Below are positions 1 to 7,213 of a DNA stretch of 19,257 nucleotides, one piece after another. The DNA comes from Gemmatimonadota bacterium. GTDB lineage: Bacteria; JAAXHH01. Made by a program: the position numbers and the translations under genes. The stretch covers positions 1 through 19,257 of the forward strand of contig JAPOOT010000357.1 of NCBI GenBank assembly GCA_026713285.1, read 5' to 3'. The number at the start of each line of letters is the position of its first letter. The stretch's first letter is position 1. A model generated the notes under the pieces. The model did no database searches. It was not told the DNA's origin and saw only the letters and a list, made by a program, of their open reading frames with translations.

Positions 1-375
1 ACGTCCAAATCCTTCGCGGCCCGGTCCGACGGCGCCGATTGGGTCAAGGGGCTACGGCCCTATTTCGTGTACCGCGACCTGGGCATGAAGACCGCGACGG
101 AAGGCCGGGTCATGGCCCACGTCATCCGCGCGGCACAGTCCTGCGACGGTCCCATGGGCTATCATTCCCACGAACTCGAATTCCAGATGAACTACCTGCT
201 CAAGGGCTGGGCGCGCATCGACCTGGAGGACGTGGGCGAGATCGAGGTGACCGCGGGCGACGCGTGGTACCAGGCGCCCGGCGTCAAGCATGAACTGATG
301 GAATTCTCGGACGACTTTGAAGTGATCGAGATCACCATACCGGGTGATTTTCCCACCATCGACGAAACGCGTTAG
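1..375 (+). CDS. Cupin-domain protein, 5' end outside window
   Basis: The reading frame is open from the first base of the window to the stop at 373-375, so the true start lies upstream; the GTG at 67 is an internal codon. The visible 124 residues read as a single-domain cupin (small beta-barrel). The first cupin motif is seen around YHSHELEFQMNYLLKGWARI, with histidines and a glutamate in metal-ligand positions, and the second around AGDAWYQAPGVKHELMEFSD, with the distal histidine. The end (EITIPGDFPTID) is a typical last strand. Cupins of this size bind a metal and act as small isomerases, dioxygenases or sensors; the substrate cannot be deduced. The stop lies 8 bp before the dehydrogenase at 384, suggesting co-transcription and perhaps a shared catabolic or carbohydrate pathway (inference). 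Confidence 0.8.
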   Translation, partial: TSKSFAARSDGADWVKGLRPYFVYRDLGMKTATEGRVMAHVIRAAQSCDGPMGYHSHELEFQMNYLLKGWARIDLEDVGEIEVTAGDAWYQAPGVKHELMEFSDDFEVIEITIPGDFPTIDETR

Positions 376-383
376 GACCGGCC

Positions 384-1271
384 ATGAACGTGGGTTTCAT
401 CGGCTTGGGCAACATGGGCAATCCCATAGCCGCGAACCTGCTGCGGGCAGGGCACGACCTGCGGGTCCATGATTTGTGCGAGGATAAGGCCTCCAACCTG
501 TTGGACGCCGGAGCTTCGTGGGCTTCATCTCCCCGGGAGACGGCCGGGGACGCCGACGCGGTCGTCACTTCGCTGCCCGGGCCGGCCGCGGTGGAGGAGG
601 TGGTCCTGGGCGGCGACGGCGTGTTCGAAGGACTTTCCCGCGGTGCGGTCTACATCGACACGAGCACCGGCGATCCGGCACACATCCGGCGGATCGCCAG
701 GGAAGGCGCGGCGCGGGGGATCGACGTGCTCGACGCGCCCATCAGCGGCGGCGTCTTCGGCGCCAGGGACGCCACCCTTACCGTGTTCGTCGGAGGCGAG
801 CAGGCCGTATACGACCGGTACGAACCCCTCTTGCGCGGCGTGGGCAAGACGGTGGTCCGCATGGGAGGCACAGGCAGCGGCGTCGCGACCAAGCTTGTGA
901 ACAACCTCATGATGTTCATCAATTTCATCGGCGCGTGCGAAGGGATGGCCATCGCCGCGCGGGCGGGCATCGATCCGCATGCGTTGATCGACGCCATCCG
1001 GCCCAGCATGGGCCAGAGCCGGATGATGGAACGGTGCCTGAAACGGTTCCTGGACGGCAAGCCGTTGTATTCGGCCGTTGACCTGGGCGTGAAAGACATG
1101 CACCTGGGCGTCGGTCTGGCCAGGACGCTCGACGTCCCGCTGGAACTCGGCACTGTGGTCGAGGAGATCCTCAGGCGTTTCCAGGACCAGGGAAACGCCC
1201 AGGCGGACCTTCTCGCGTACATCGAAGACTATCTGAATCGGTCGGGCATCGACCTGGCCGGGAAATCGTGA
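384..1271 (+). CDS. NAD(P)-dependent beta-hydroxyacid dehydrogenase (3-hydroxyisobutyrate dehydrogenase family)
   Basis: This 295-residue protein has the length and all signature motifs of the beta-hydroxyacid dehydrogenase family (3-hydroxyisobutyrate, tartronate semialdehyde and glyoxylate/succinic-semialdehyde reductases). The N-terminal Rossmann motif is GFIGLGNMG (residues 4-12). The substrate-binding motif DAPISGG lies at 117-123. The catalytic lysine is K170 in GTGSGVATKLVNN, with N174 nearby, followed by the all-helical C-terminal domain. The family oxidises or reduces beta-hydroxy acids in the cytoplasm with NAD(P). The exact substrate cannot be assigned. The ATG at 384 puts the glycine motif immediately at the N terminus, as is normal. 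Its stop abuts the next gene (1269-1271) and it follows the cupin gene by 8 bp, so the three probably form one transcript. Confidence 0.92.
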   Translation: MNVGFIGLGNMGNPIAANLLRAGHDLRVHDLCEDKASNLLDAGASWASSPRETAGDADAVVTSLPGPAAVEEVVLGGDGVFEGLSRGAVYIDTSTGDPAHIRRIAREGAARGIDVLDAPISGGVFGARDATLTVFVGGEQAVYDRYEPLLRGVGKTVVRMGGTGSGVATKLVNNLMMFINFIGACEGMAIAARAGIDPHALIDAIRPSMGQSRMMERCLKRFLDGKPLYSAVDLGVKDMHLGVGLARTLDVPLELGTVVEEILRRFQDQGNAQADLLAYIEDYLNRSGIDLAGKS

Positions 1272-1279
1272 GGTCAACC

Positions 1280-1879
1280 ATGCGCTGGAGACTACTTATT
1301 TCCCTGGCCGCGTTCCTGGTACTGGGCGCCGCCGTATCGAGCGCCGCCGTATCGAGCGCCGCCGTAACGGGCGCCGCCGCGAACACGCCTGCACAATCCG
1401 CGGCCGAGACGACCGCCACCGCGAACACGCCTGCACAATCCGCGGCCGAGACAACCGCCACCGCAAACACGCCTGCACAATCCGCGGCCGGACCGCTTGA
1501 TATCCGCGGCTCCTGGAAACCGGAAACGTACCGGCTCAAGTCCGGACCGGTCCACGAAGTGACCGGCCTGATCACGTTCACCGGGAAGGACTGGTCGGTC
1601 CTCTTCTTCATCGTCACCGACGAGGGACCCCGGCGGGGTTCGGGAGAAGGGGGAACCTACACCCTGGACGGCGACAAACTGACCTTCCGGCACCTGTACA
1701 ACCTCTCCGGCGGCCATGCGGTCGAAGGTTTCGAGGCCAGCGACCTTTCGATGAAGGTGAGACCGAAGGACGCCGAGGACGCGCCTTCCGAGCCCTGCGC
1801 CATTACCATCGAAGAAGACCTTCTCACGATCTTCTTCCCCAGCGGTAACCAGATGGCCTTCCGACGCAGTTCCGACTGA
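1280..1879 (+). CDS. Exported lipocalin-like protein with repetitive Ala/Thr-rich linker
   Basis: I chose the ATG at 1280 (199 residues), with an AGGTC element just upstream, because it gives a compact signal peptide: MRWR, then the hydrophobic stretch LLISLAAFLVLGAAVSSA. A GTG at 1268 overlapping the previous stop is an alternative and adds four residues. After the signal comes a low-complexity segment built from AAVSS pentads and three 14-residue units (ANTPAQSAAETTAT), both encoded by near-perfect DNA repeats. The folded part begins at DIRGSWKPETYRLKSG and alternates strands (GLITFTGKDWSVLFFIV, GGTYTLDGDKLTFRHLYN, ITIEEDLLTIFFPSGNQMAFRR). This resembles small lipocalin-like beta-barrel domains of secreted bacterial proteins; I do not recognise a specific family. 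It is likely periplasmic or surface-tethered, with the repeat acting as a flexible spacer (inference). Confidence 0.7.
   Translation: MRWRLLISLAAFLVLGAAVSSAAVSSAAVTGAAANTPAQSAAETTATANTPAQSAAETTATANTPAQSAAGPLDIRGSWKPETYRLKSGPVHEVTGLITFTGKDWSVLFFIVTDEGPRRGSGEGGTYTLDGDKLTFRHLYNLSGGHAVEGFEASDLSMKVRPKDAEDAPSEPCAITIEEDLLTIFFPSGNQMAFRRSSD
1326..1490 (+). repeat. Two adjacent in-frame tandem arrays (15 bp and 42 bp units)
   Basis: Positions 1326-1380 hold about 3.6 copies of a 15-bp unit (GCGCCGCCGTATCGA and variants). Positions 1379-1490 hold 2.7 copies of a 42-bp unit starting at 1379, 1421 and 1463, with only single-base differences. Both periods are multiples of three and stay in frame inside the exported protein, encoding AAVSS and ANTPAQSAAETTAT repeats. 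The near-identity of copies points to recent duplication. Confidence 0.93.
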
Positions 1880-2084
1880 TTGAAGCGCCGCGCCCGTTTC
1901 CCGGCCGGCATCACGGACGGGCTCCTGCAATGCCGGGTATCACCCGCCGACCCATCCCGCGCATTCCTGCCCGCCGACATTCGGACTCGACTCCAGGGGA
2001 ACGGGAATCAGTTGACTTTGCCCGGCGTTCCCGCTTATCTTGGGACGCTGTCGTTCACGCGGCTCGAATTCCGGGAACCAGGCC
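1880..2084. other. Intergenic region upstream of rpiA
   Basis: These 205 bases separate the lipocalin-like gene from the ATG chosen for rpiA. A short open frame crosses it but shows no recognisable motif, and I see no clear terminator or sigma-70 promoter. Confidence 0.5.
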
Positions 2085-2804
2085 ATGCCATCCGAAGAAC
2101 TGACCCGTAAGATGAAGCAAACCGTTGGCGTCGAGGCCGCCCGGATGGTCCGGCACGGGGACGTGGTCGGACTGGGCACGGGCTCGACGGCGGTGTTCAT
2201 GATCGAGGAGCTGGGACGGCGCGTTCGGGACGAGGACCTTCGAATCCAGGGCATTCCCACCTCCTTCGACGCGGCGGTGCAGGCCCGGAAAAACGCCATT
2301 CCCACGATCACCCCGGACGACGTGGAACGGGTCGATATCGCCGTGGACGGCGCGGACGAGGTAGATCCCGATATGAACCTGATCAAGGGCCGGGGCGCCG
2401 CCCATCTTCGCGAGAAGATCGTGGACGGCATGGCCGATCGGTTCATCGTCATCGTGGACGAATCGAAACTGGTCGACCGGCTGGGATCGAAGTGCCCCGT
2501 GCCGCTGGAAGTCCTTCCCATGGCCGTTCGACCCGTGTTGCGGGCCGTCGAAGCGCTGGGCGGGGAACCCGTGCTGCGCATGGCGGCGCAAAAGGACGGA
2601 CCGGTCATCACGGACCAGGGTAACATGGTCGTAGACGCCCGTTTCGTTGGTATCGACGACCCCGTCGGAATGGAACGCACGCTCAACAACATACCCGGCA
2701 TCCTGGAGAACGGTCTTTTCGTCGGACTGGCCACCGAGGTTCTGATCGGGAGCATCTCCGGCGAGGGACGAATCGAAGTGGATCGAAGGAGCGAAAGCCG
2801 GTAA
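2085..2804 (+). CDS. rpiA: Ribose-5-phosphate isomerase A
   Basis: RpiA interconverts ribose 5-phosphate and ribulose 5-phosphate in the non-oxidative pentose phosphate pathway. The 239-residue protein has the usual length. Visible motifs are the phosphate-binding GLGTGST (residues 29-35), the active-site DGADEVD (88-94), the KGRGAAHLREK segment (101-111, including the family's catalytic glutamate at 110) and DESKLVDRLG (125-134). The C-terminal half (GILENGLFVGLATEVLIG) is also typical. I chose the ATG at 2085 because family members start about 28 residues before GLGTGST; an upstream in-frame TTG at 2040 would add 15 residues that do not look like the family. It is flanked by intergenic gaps on both sides and so is probably expressed alone. 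Confidence 0.95.
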   Translation: MPSEELTRKMKQTVGVEAARMVRHGDVVGLGTGSTAVFMIEELGRRVRDEDLRIQGIPTSFDAAVQARKNAIPTITPDDVERVDIAVDGADEVDPDMNLIKGRGAAHLREKIVDGMADRFIVIVDESKLVDRLGSKCPVPLEVLPMAVRPVLRAVEALGGEPVLRMAAQKDGPVITDQGNMVVDARFVGIDDPVGMERTLNNIPGILENGLFVGLATEVLIGSISGEGRIEVDRRSESR

Positions 2805-2821
2805 GGCCGTTCGCCTAAGTC

Positions 2822-2876
2822 CAATGGTCGCCGCGGTGCAATGGACGGCCGCCTCAATTCAATGGACGCCGCGGTT
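2822..2876 (+). repeat. Degenerate short tandem repeat in the rpiA-ccmF gap
   Basis: Three imperfect copies begin with CAATGG at 2822, 2839 and 2860 and continue with GACGCCGCGGTT-like sequence; the first and third copies differ at only a few bases. They occupy about half of the gap between rpiA and ccmF. No coding role is evident. Confidence 0.55.
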
Positions 2877-2922
2877 CGCGGCATAGCAAGAGTCCGAACA
2901 CACAGACGATCCGAGTCTAAAA

Positions 2923-4932
2923 ATGAATGAAATCGGATACTTCAGCCTGCTGCTCGCCTTCATGACGGCAACCTACGGCGGCGTGACCAGCGTGGTCGGC
3001 GCCCGAGCGCGGAACCCGCAGATGATCGCCAGCGGCGCCCACGGCGTCATCGCCACTTTCGGCCTGCTGACGCTGGCTTCCGTCGTGCTGGTGTACCACT
3101 TGTACACCGGCAACTTCCAGGTGGAATACGTCGCCTCCTACACCAGCAGCACCCTGCCCGAGTTCTACCGCGTCACCGCGCTGTGGGCCGGGCAGAAGGG
3201 GTCCCTGCTCCTGTGGGTATGGACCCTGGCCCTCTTCGCGCTGGTGGTGCACCTGACCAACCGGGACCGCAACCAGACGCTGATCCCGTACGTCCACGCG
3301 GTGATGATGTCGGCGGTCCTGTTCTTCATCGCCCTGCTCATCTTCGTAGCCGACCCCTTCGAGCTGCTGCCCTTCGTGCCCAGCGAAGGCCGCGGCCTGA
3401 ACCCGGTGCTGCAGATGCCGCTGATGATCATTCACCCGCCCATACTCTACCAGGGGTACGTGGGGACCGTGGTTCCCTTCGCCTTTGCCATGGCCGCGCT
3501 GATGACCGGCGAACTGGGGGACACCTGGATCCGGACGATCCGCAGATGGACCCTTTACGCGTGGTTCTTCCTGGGGTTCGGCCTGATTCTGGGCGGCCGG
3601 TGGGCTTACGTTGAACTGGGATGGGGCGGATACTGGGCCTGGGATCCCGTGGAGAACGCGGCGCTCATGCCCTGGCTGACCATCACCGCCTTTCTCCACT
3701 CCGTGATGATCCAGGAGAAGAAGGGCATGCTGAAGATCTGGAACTTCACGCTGATCATCCTGACCTTCGGCCTGGTCTACTTCGGTACCTTTCTCACGCG
3801 AAGCGGTGTCGTTTCCTCGGTGCATTCCTTCACCACTTCGGGCATCGGACCCATGTTCATGGGTTTCGTCATCGTCTCGATGGTACTGTCCTTCGGCCTG
3901 CTGATCAGCCGGCGCCGCGCCTTGAAGGCCCGCAACGAACTCGACTCTTTCGTCTCGCGGGAAAGCAGCTTCCTGCTGAACAACCTGGCGCTCGTGGGCA
4001 TATGTTTCGCCATCCTCTGGGGAACGATCTTCCCTGTGCTTTCCGAAGCGGTCAGCGGCGAAAAGATCACGGTGAGCGCACCGTACTTCAACCAGATCAA
4101 CATACCGCTGGGCATCTTCCTGCTCTTCCTTACTGGAGCGGGACCCCTGTTCGCCTGGCGCAAGACGTCCGTGCAAAGCCTGAAGCGGCACTTCACCGTA
4201 CCCGTTGCCTGCTTCCTCGCCGTGGGCGGCATCCTGTTCGCCATCGGCATCCGGCACGTCTACGCCCTGCTTTCCTTCAGCATGTGCGCCTTCGTCGTAG
4301 GGGCCATCGGACTGGAGTTCTACCGCGGCGTCCGTGCGCGCCGTTCGACGAACGATGAATCCTACCCCGCGGCTTTCTACCGACTGGTCATGGGCTACAA
4401 GCGCCGGTACGGCGGTTACGTCGTTCATATCGCAATCGTGCTTCTGTTCGTGGGATTTACCGGGGCCGCCTTCGACCGGGAAGAGAACTTCGCGGTCCGG
4501 GAGGGCGAGTCGTTCCAGATCAAGAACTACACGCTGGACTTCGATTCCCTCACCGAGACCAACATGGGCGAGTACGTGTCCTATGCCGGCCTGCTTCGAC
4601 TTTCCGTTGACGGCGAGCCCGTCGTCATGATGGCTCCGGAGAAACGTATCTACCCCATTCAGGACCAGGTGACATCGGAAGTGTCCATCTGGTCGACGCT
4701 GAATGAAGACCTGTACGTGGTCCTCGCCGAACTGAACGAAACGCTTGACGTAGCTACATTTAAGGTCTACATTAATCCATTAGTAAACTGGGTCTGGATC
4801 GGTACGGCGCTGCTCATGCTGGGGACGATCGTCCTCTTGCTCCCGGATCGATTCGGAAGGAAAACCGGCATTCGAGATGGGCGTGGCGAACCTCGCGCGC
4901 AAGTGCCCGGGACCCGGGATTCGATCGCTTGA
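2923..4932 (+). CDS. ccmF: Cytochrome c haem lyase, CcmF/NrfE family
   Basis: CcmF is the membrane haem lyase of System I cytochrome c maturation, moving haem from CcmE onto apocytochromes at the outer face of the cytoplasmic membrane. The 669-residue protein has the family's length and many hydrophobic helices. The tryptophan-rich haem-handling motif WGGYWAWDP is at residues 234-242. Histidines fall where CcmF has its four conserved ligands: H171 (IIHPPILYQGYVG), H259 (FLHSVMIQ), H301 (SSVHSFTTSG) and H502 (GGYVVHIAIVLLF). TFLTRSGVVSS and the final helix NPLVNWVWIGTALLML are also characteristic. The ATG at 2923 has no clear Shine-Dalgarno sequence. No other ccm gene is in the window, unlike the usual ccm operon. 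The last codons (about 4750-4795) are noticeably AT-richer than the rest. Confidence 0.95.
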   Translation: MNEIGYFSLLLAFMTATYGGVTSVVGARARNPQMIASGAHGVIATFGLLTLASVVLVYHLYTGNFQVEYVASYTSSTLPEFYRVTALWAGQKGSLLLWVWTLALFALVVHLTNRDRNQTLIPYVHAVMMSAVLFFIALLIFVADPFELLPFVPSEGRGLNPVLQMPLMIIHPPILYQGYVGTVVPFAFAMAALMTGELGDTWIRTIRRWTLYAWFFLGFGLILGGRWAYVELGWGGYWAWDPVENAALMPWLTITAFLHSVMIQEKKGMLKIWNFTLIILTFGLVYFGTFLTRSGVVSSVHSFTTSGIGPMFMGFVIVSMVLSFGLLISRRRALKARNELDSFVSRESSFLLNNLALVGICFAILWGTIFPVLSEAVSGEKITVSAPYFNQINIPLGIFLLFLTGAGPLFAWRKTSVQSLKRHFTVPVACFLAVGGILFAIGIRHVYALLSFSMCAFVVGAIGLEFYRGVRARRSTNDESYPAAFYRLVMGYKRRYGGYVVHIAIVLLFVGFTGAAFDREENFAVREGESFQIKNYTLDFDSLTETNMGEYVSYAGLLRLSVDGEPVVMMAPEKRIYPIQDQVTSEVSIWSTLNEDLYVVLAELNETLDVATFKVYINPLVNWVWIGTALLMLGTIVLLLPDRFGRKTGIRDGRGEPRAQVPGTRDSIA

Positions 4933-5511
4933 AAGACCATGTGAGGATCATGGACGCGGCACCCACAACCATCAGGGTCAATAGAATATCCGCGTCGAAT
5001 GTTGCTACGCTTTAACCCGGATCATGCACCGGTGTTTTAACAATGCATGACCTGATTTGGTAACTGTATGACCTGATTTGGCAACTCGATAGGCAGGGTG
5101 GGGGCGCTCCCGAGGAAGTCCGGGCGCCTTGGAAAACGAATAAGGCAAGCACAACATATGGCCGACTCCGTTCCAGGCAAACAGATGGTATCCGGTTCTG
5201 TTCAAATACAGATTGAGATTCGCGGAAATGTGCATGTATTTACTCGACGCTGAATGGTCTAAGATATTTCTGAGCGGACAACTCTGGAGACGCTCGACGG
5301 CAGCTCGTCGGGAATACGCACATAAACACCACCGCGGCGGAACGGTTCGAAAAACACGGGTGCCATACCTTCCTCGCCCGTAAGCAACACTCCCCTGCCG
5401 GCATACGCCGACCCGGCCACGCTTTCGGATCGGCAGCGGCCAGCTTATCGAAATCAAGCCCTGGTTCGACGCTACTGAGGGATAAGCTGTTTTCATAGCA
5501 GGGGGTGTTCT
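4933..5511. other. 579-bp region without a convincing gene
   Basis: This stretch between ccmF and rny is locally AT-richer than its surroundings. It contains a 21-bp tandem duplication (5045-5086) and a 53-codon minus-strand frame (5420 down to 5259, GTG start) whose translation, with RGVLLTGEEGMAPVFFEP and RRGGVYVRIPDELPSSV, looks more protein-like than the longer 163-codon frame across the same bases. I cannot assign it to a family; it may be a gene remnant. A TTGAGA at 5213-5218 and TATTTA at 5237-5242, spaced 18 bp, are a weak candidate promoter for rny. An AGGGGGT element at 5500-5506 is the rny ribosome binding site. Confidence 0.5.
5045..5086 (+). repeat. 21-bp tandem duplication
   Basis: Two adjacent 21-bp copies (5045-5065 and 5066-5086) share the core ATGACCTGATTTGG and differ at two positions. 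The sequence is AT-richer than the genes around it. Confidence 0.9.
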
Positions 5512-7191
5512 ATGGAATTCCCATTGGAAAACCTGAACGAATTATTGCTGCCCCTGGCCGCGCTGGCCGTGATTTCCGGTCTTGTCGGGCTGGTAATCGG
5601 CATGCTCTGGCGGCGCAGCAAAGCCGGCGAAATGGAGGAAAAAGCCCAGAAACGCGCACAGCGCCTTTTCAAGGAAATGGAAGTGCAGCACCGGGCTGAA
5701 CTGCTCGAGGAAAAGAGAAAATGGCATGATGCGCGGGAGGCGCAGGAGGAGGAAATCAACAGCAGGCAGTCTGCCCTGGACAACCAGGAGCAGGATATGA
5801 TGGTCCGGGAGAAAGAGTGCGAACAGCGACTCGACAGCCTGAAGGATCGGGAAGATCAGGCCGGCCTGAGGGAAGAAGAGTTGGAAAAGCTGGAAGAGAA
5901 ATTCAACACCCAGCAAGTCCGGCTGAAGGAAGCGGCCTCTGAATACCGCAACCGGTTGGAATCCCTGGCCCGGCTGACCGCGGAGGAAGCCAAGCAACAG
6001 CTTCACGATGAGCTCATCCACGACGTGAAGCAGGAAGCGGAGCACAGGGTAAGGGACATACTGAAAACCGCGCAGGCCAATGCCAACCGGGAAGCGAGAA
6101 ATGTCGTCACGCTGGCGATCAGCCGGTGCGCGGTGGATCAGTCCACGCAGACGAGCGTCGCGGTGGTTCCCCTGCCAAACGACCAGATCAAAGCCCGTAT
6201 TATCGGAAAAGACGGCCGTAACATACGGACTTTCGAGGCGGCCAGCGAAGTCAAGGTGATGGTGGACGATACACCCGAAGCCGTGGTCATCTCCTGTTTC
6301 GATCCCATCCGCAGGGAAATCGCACGGACGGCCATGGCCGATCTCGTATCCAACGGCAAGATAACCCAGAGCCGAATAGAAGAAACCATCACGCGGGCAC
6401 GGGAACAGATCGACAGCCGTCTGTTATCGGAAGGGCAGCAGACCGTCAACCAGCTTAAATTGAAACCCATGCATCCCGAGATGATGAAACTGGTCGGCCG
6501 ACTGCGGTTCCGGTCCAGTTACGGCCAGAACGCCCTGGATCACTCGAAGGAGGTGGCGTTCCTTACCGGTATGATGGCCGTTGAGATCGGGTTGGACGAG
6601 TTGCTCGCCCGGCGCTGCGGACTCCTTCACGACGTCGGCAAGGCCCTGGACCACGAGATGGAGGGATCCCATCCGGAAATCGGACTGGCCTTCGCGGAGA
6701 AGTATGGCGAACCCGAGGAAGTCAAGAACGCCATTATCGCCCATCACAACGACGAGAACGAGGAAATCACCTCGCCGATCACGTTTCTTGTCGCCGCGGC
6801 GGACGCGATTTCGGGCGCCCGGCCCGGCGCCCGCAGGAATGACCCCGAAGACTATGTCCGCAGGGTGGTGGAGCTTGAAGAACTCGCCCGGGCGTTCGAC
6901 GGGGTGGCCGACGCCTACGCCATCAATGCGGGCCGTGAGATCCGGGTCATGGTCCGGCCGGACCAGGTAGACGACGAACGGACGCACTTGCTGGCCTCCG
7001 AAATATCCCAGAAGATTCGCAACGATCTGACCTATCCCGGGCACATCAAGGTGACCGTCATCCGGGAGAAAATCGCCCACAGGATGACCAACAAGCGGGA
7101 CGACCAGCAACAGGGCGGACGTCGAAGGTCGTACGGACGAAACCGGAACCGGCGTCATTCTCCGACGCCCAGCGGACAAGCGGCGGGATAG
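5512..7191 (+). CDS. rny: Ribonuclease Y
   Basis: RNase Y is a membrane-anchored endoribonuclease that starts mRNA decay. The 559-residue protein shows the full architecture. There is one N-terminal transmembrane helix (about 12-33, LPLAALAVISGLVGLVIGML). A long charged coiled coil (about 38-200) follows, and then a KH RNA-binding domain (about 214-280) with the loop G232-K-D-G-R-N. The HD metal-dependent phosphohydrolase domain runs from about residue 340, with H373-D374 in LLHDVGKALDHE and further histidines in IIAHHNDENEE. The ATG at 5512 follows an AGGGGGT ribosome binding site by about five bases. Family members usually end just after the VTVIREKIA-like segment; here about 35 further residues (525-559) form an Arg/Asn/Gln-rich, probably disordered tail. 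The next gene, queG, begins 22 bp after the stop. Confidence 0.97.
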   Translation: MEFPLENLNELLLPLAALAVISGLVGLVIGMLWRRSKAGEMEEKAQKRAQRLFKEMEVQHRAELLEEKRKWHDAREAQEEEINSRQSALDNQEQDMMVREKECEQRLDSLKDREDQAGLREEELEKLEEKFNTQQVRLKEAASEYRNRLESLARLTAEEAKQQLHDELIHDVKQEAEHRVRDILKTAQANANREARNVVTLAISRCAVDQSTQTSVAVVPLPNDQIKARIIGKDGRNIRTFEAASEVKVMVDDTPEAVVISCFDPIRREIARTAMADLVSNGKITQSRIEETITRAREQIDSRLLSEGQQTVNQLKLKPMHPEMMKLVGRLRFRSSYGQNALDHSKEVAFLTGMMAVEIGLDELLARRCGLLHDVGKALDHEMEGSHPEIGLAFAEKYGEPEEVKNAIIAHHNDENEEITSPITFLVAAADAISGARPGARRNDPEDYVRRVVELEELARAFDGVADAYAINAGREIRVMVRPDQVDDERTHLLASEISQKIRNDLTYPGHIKVTVIREKIAHRMTNKRDDQQQGGRRRSYGRNRNRRHSPTPSGQAAG

Positions 7192-7213
7192 CTTCGCCGC
7201 GTAGTGGATACCC

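Noticed and set aside
2917..4428. A 503-codon open frame on the minus strand opposite ccmF
   Set aside because: Its translation is rich in His, Gln, Gly and Asp with no hydrophobic core; it is the complement of a high-GC membrane protein gene whose plus-strand reading has clear motifs.
5005..5496. A 163-codon minus-strand frame in the gap before rny
   Set aside because: Composition is odd (many Arg, Ser, Tyr, Cys) and no motif is visible; a shorter frame in another phase looks more protein-like.
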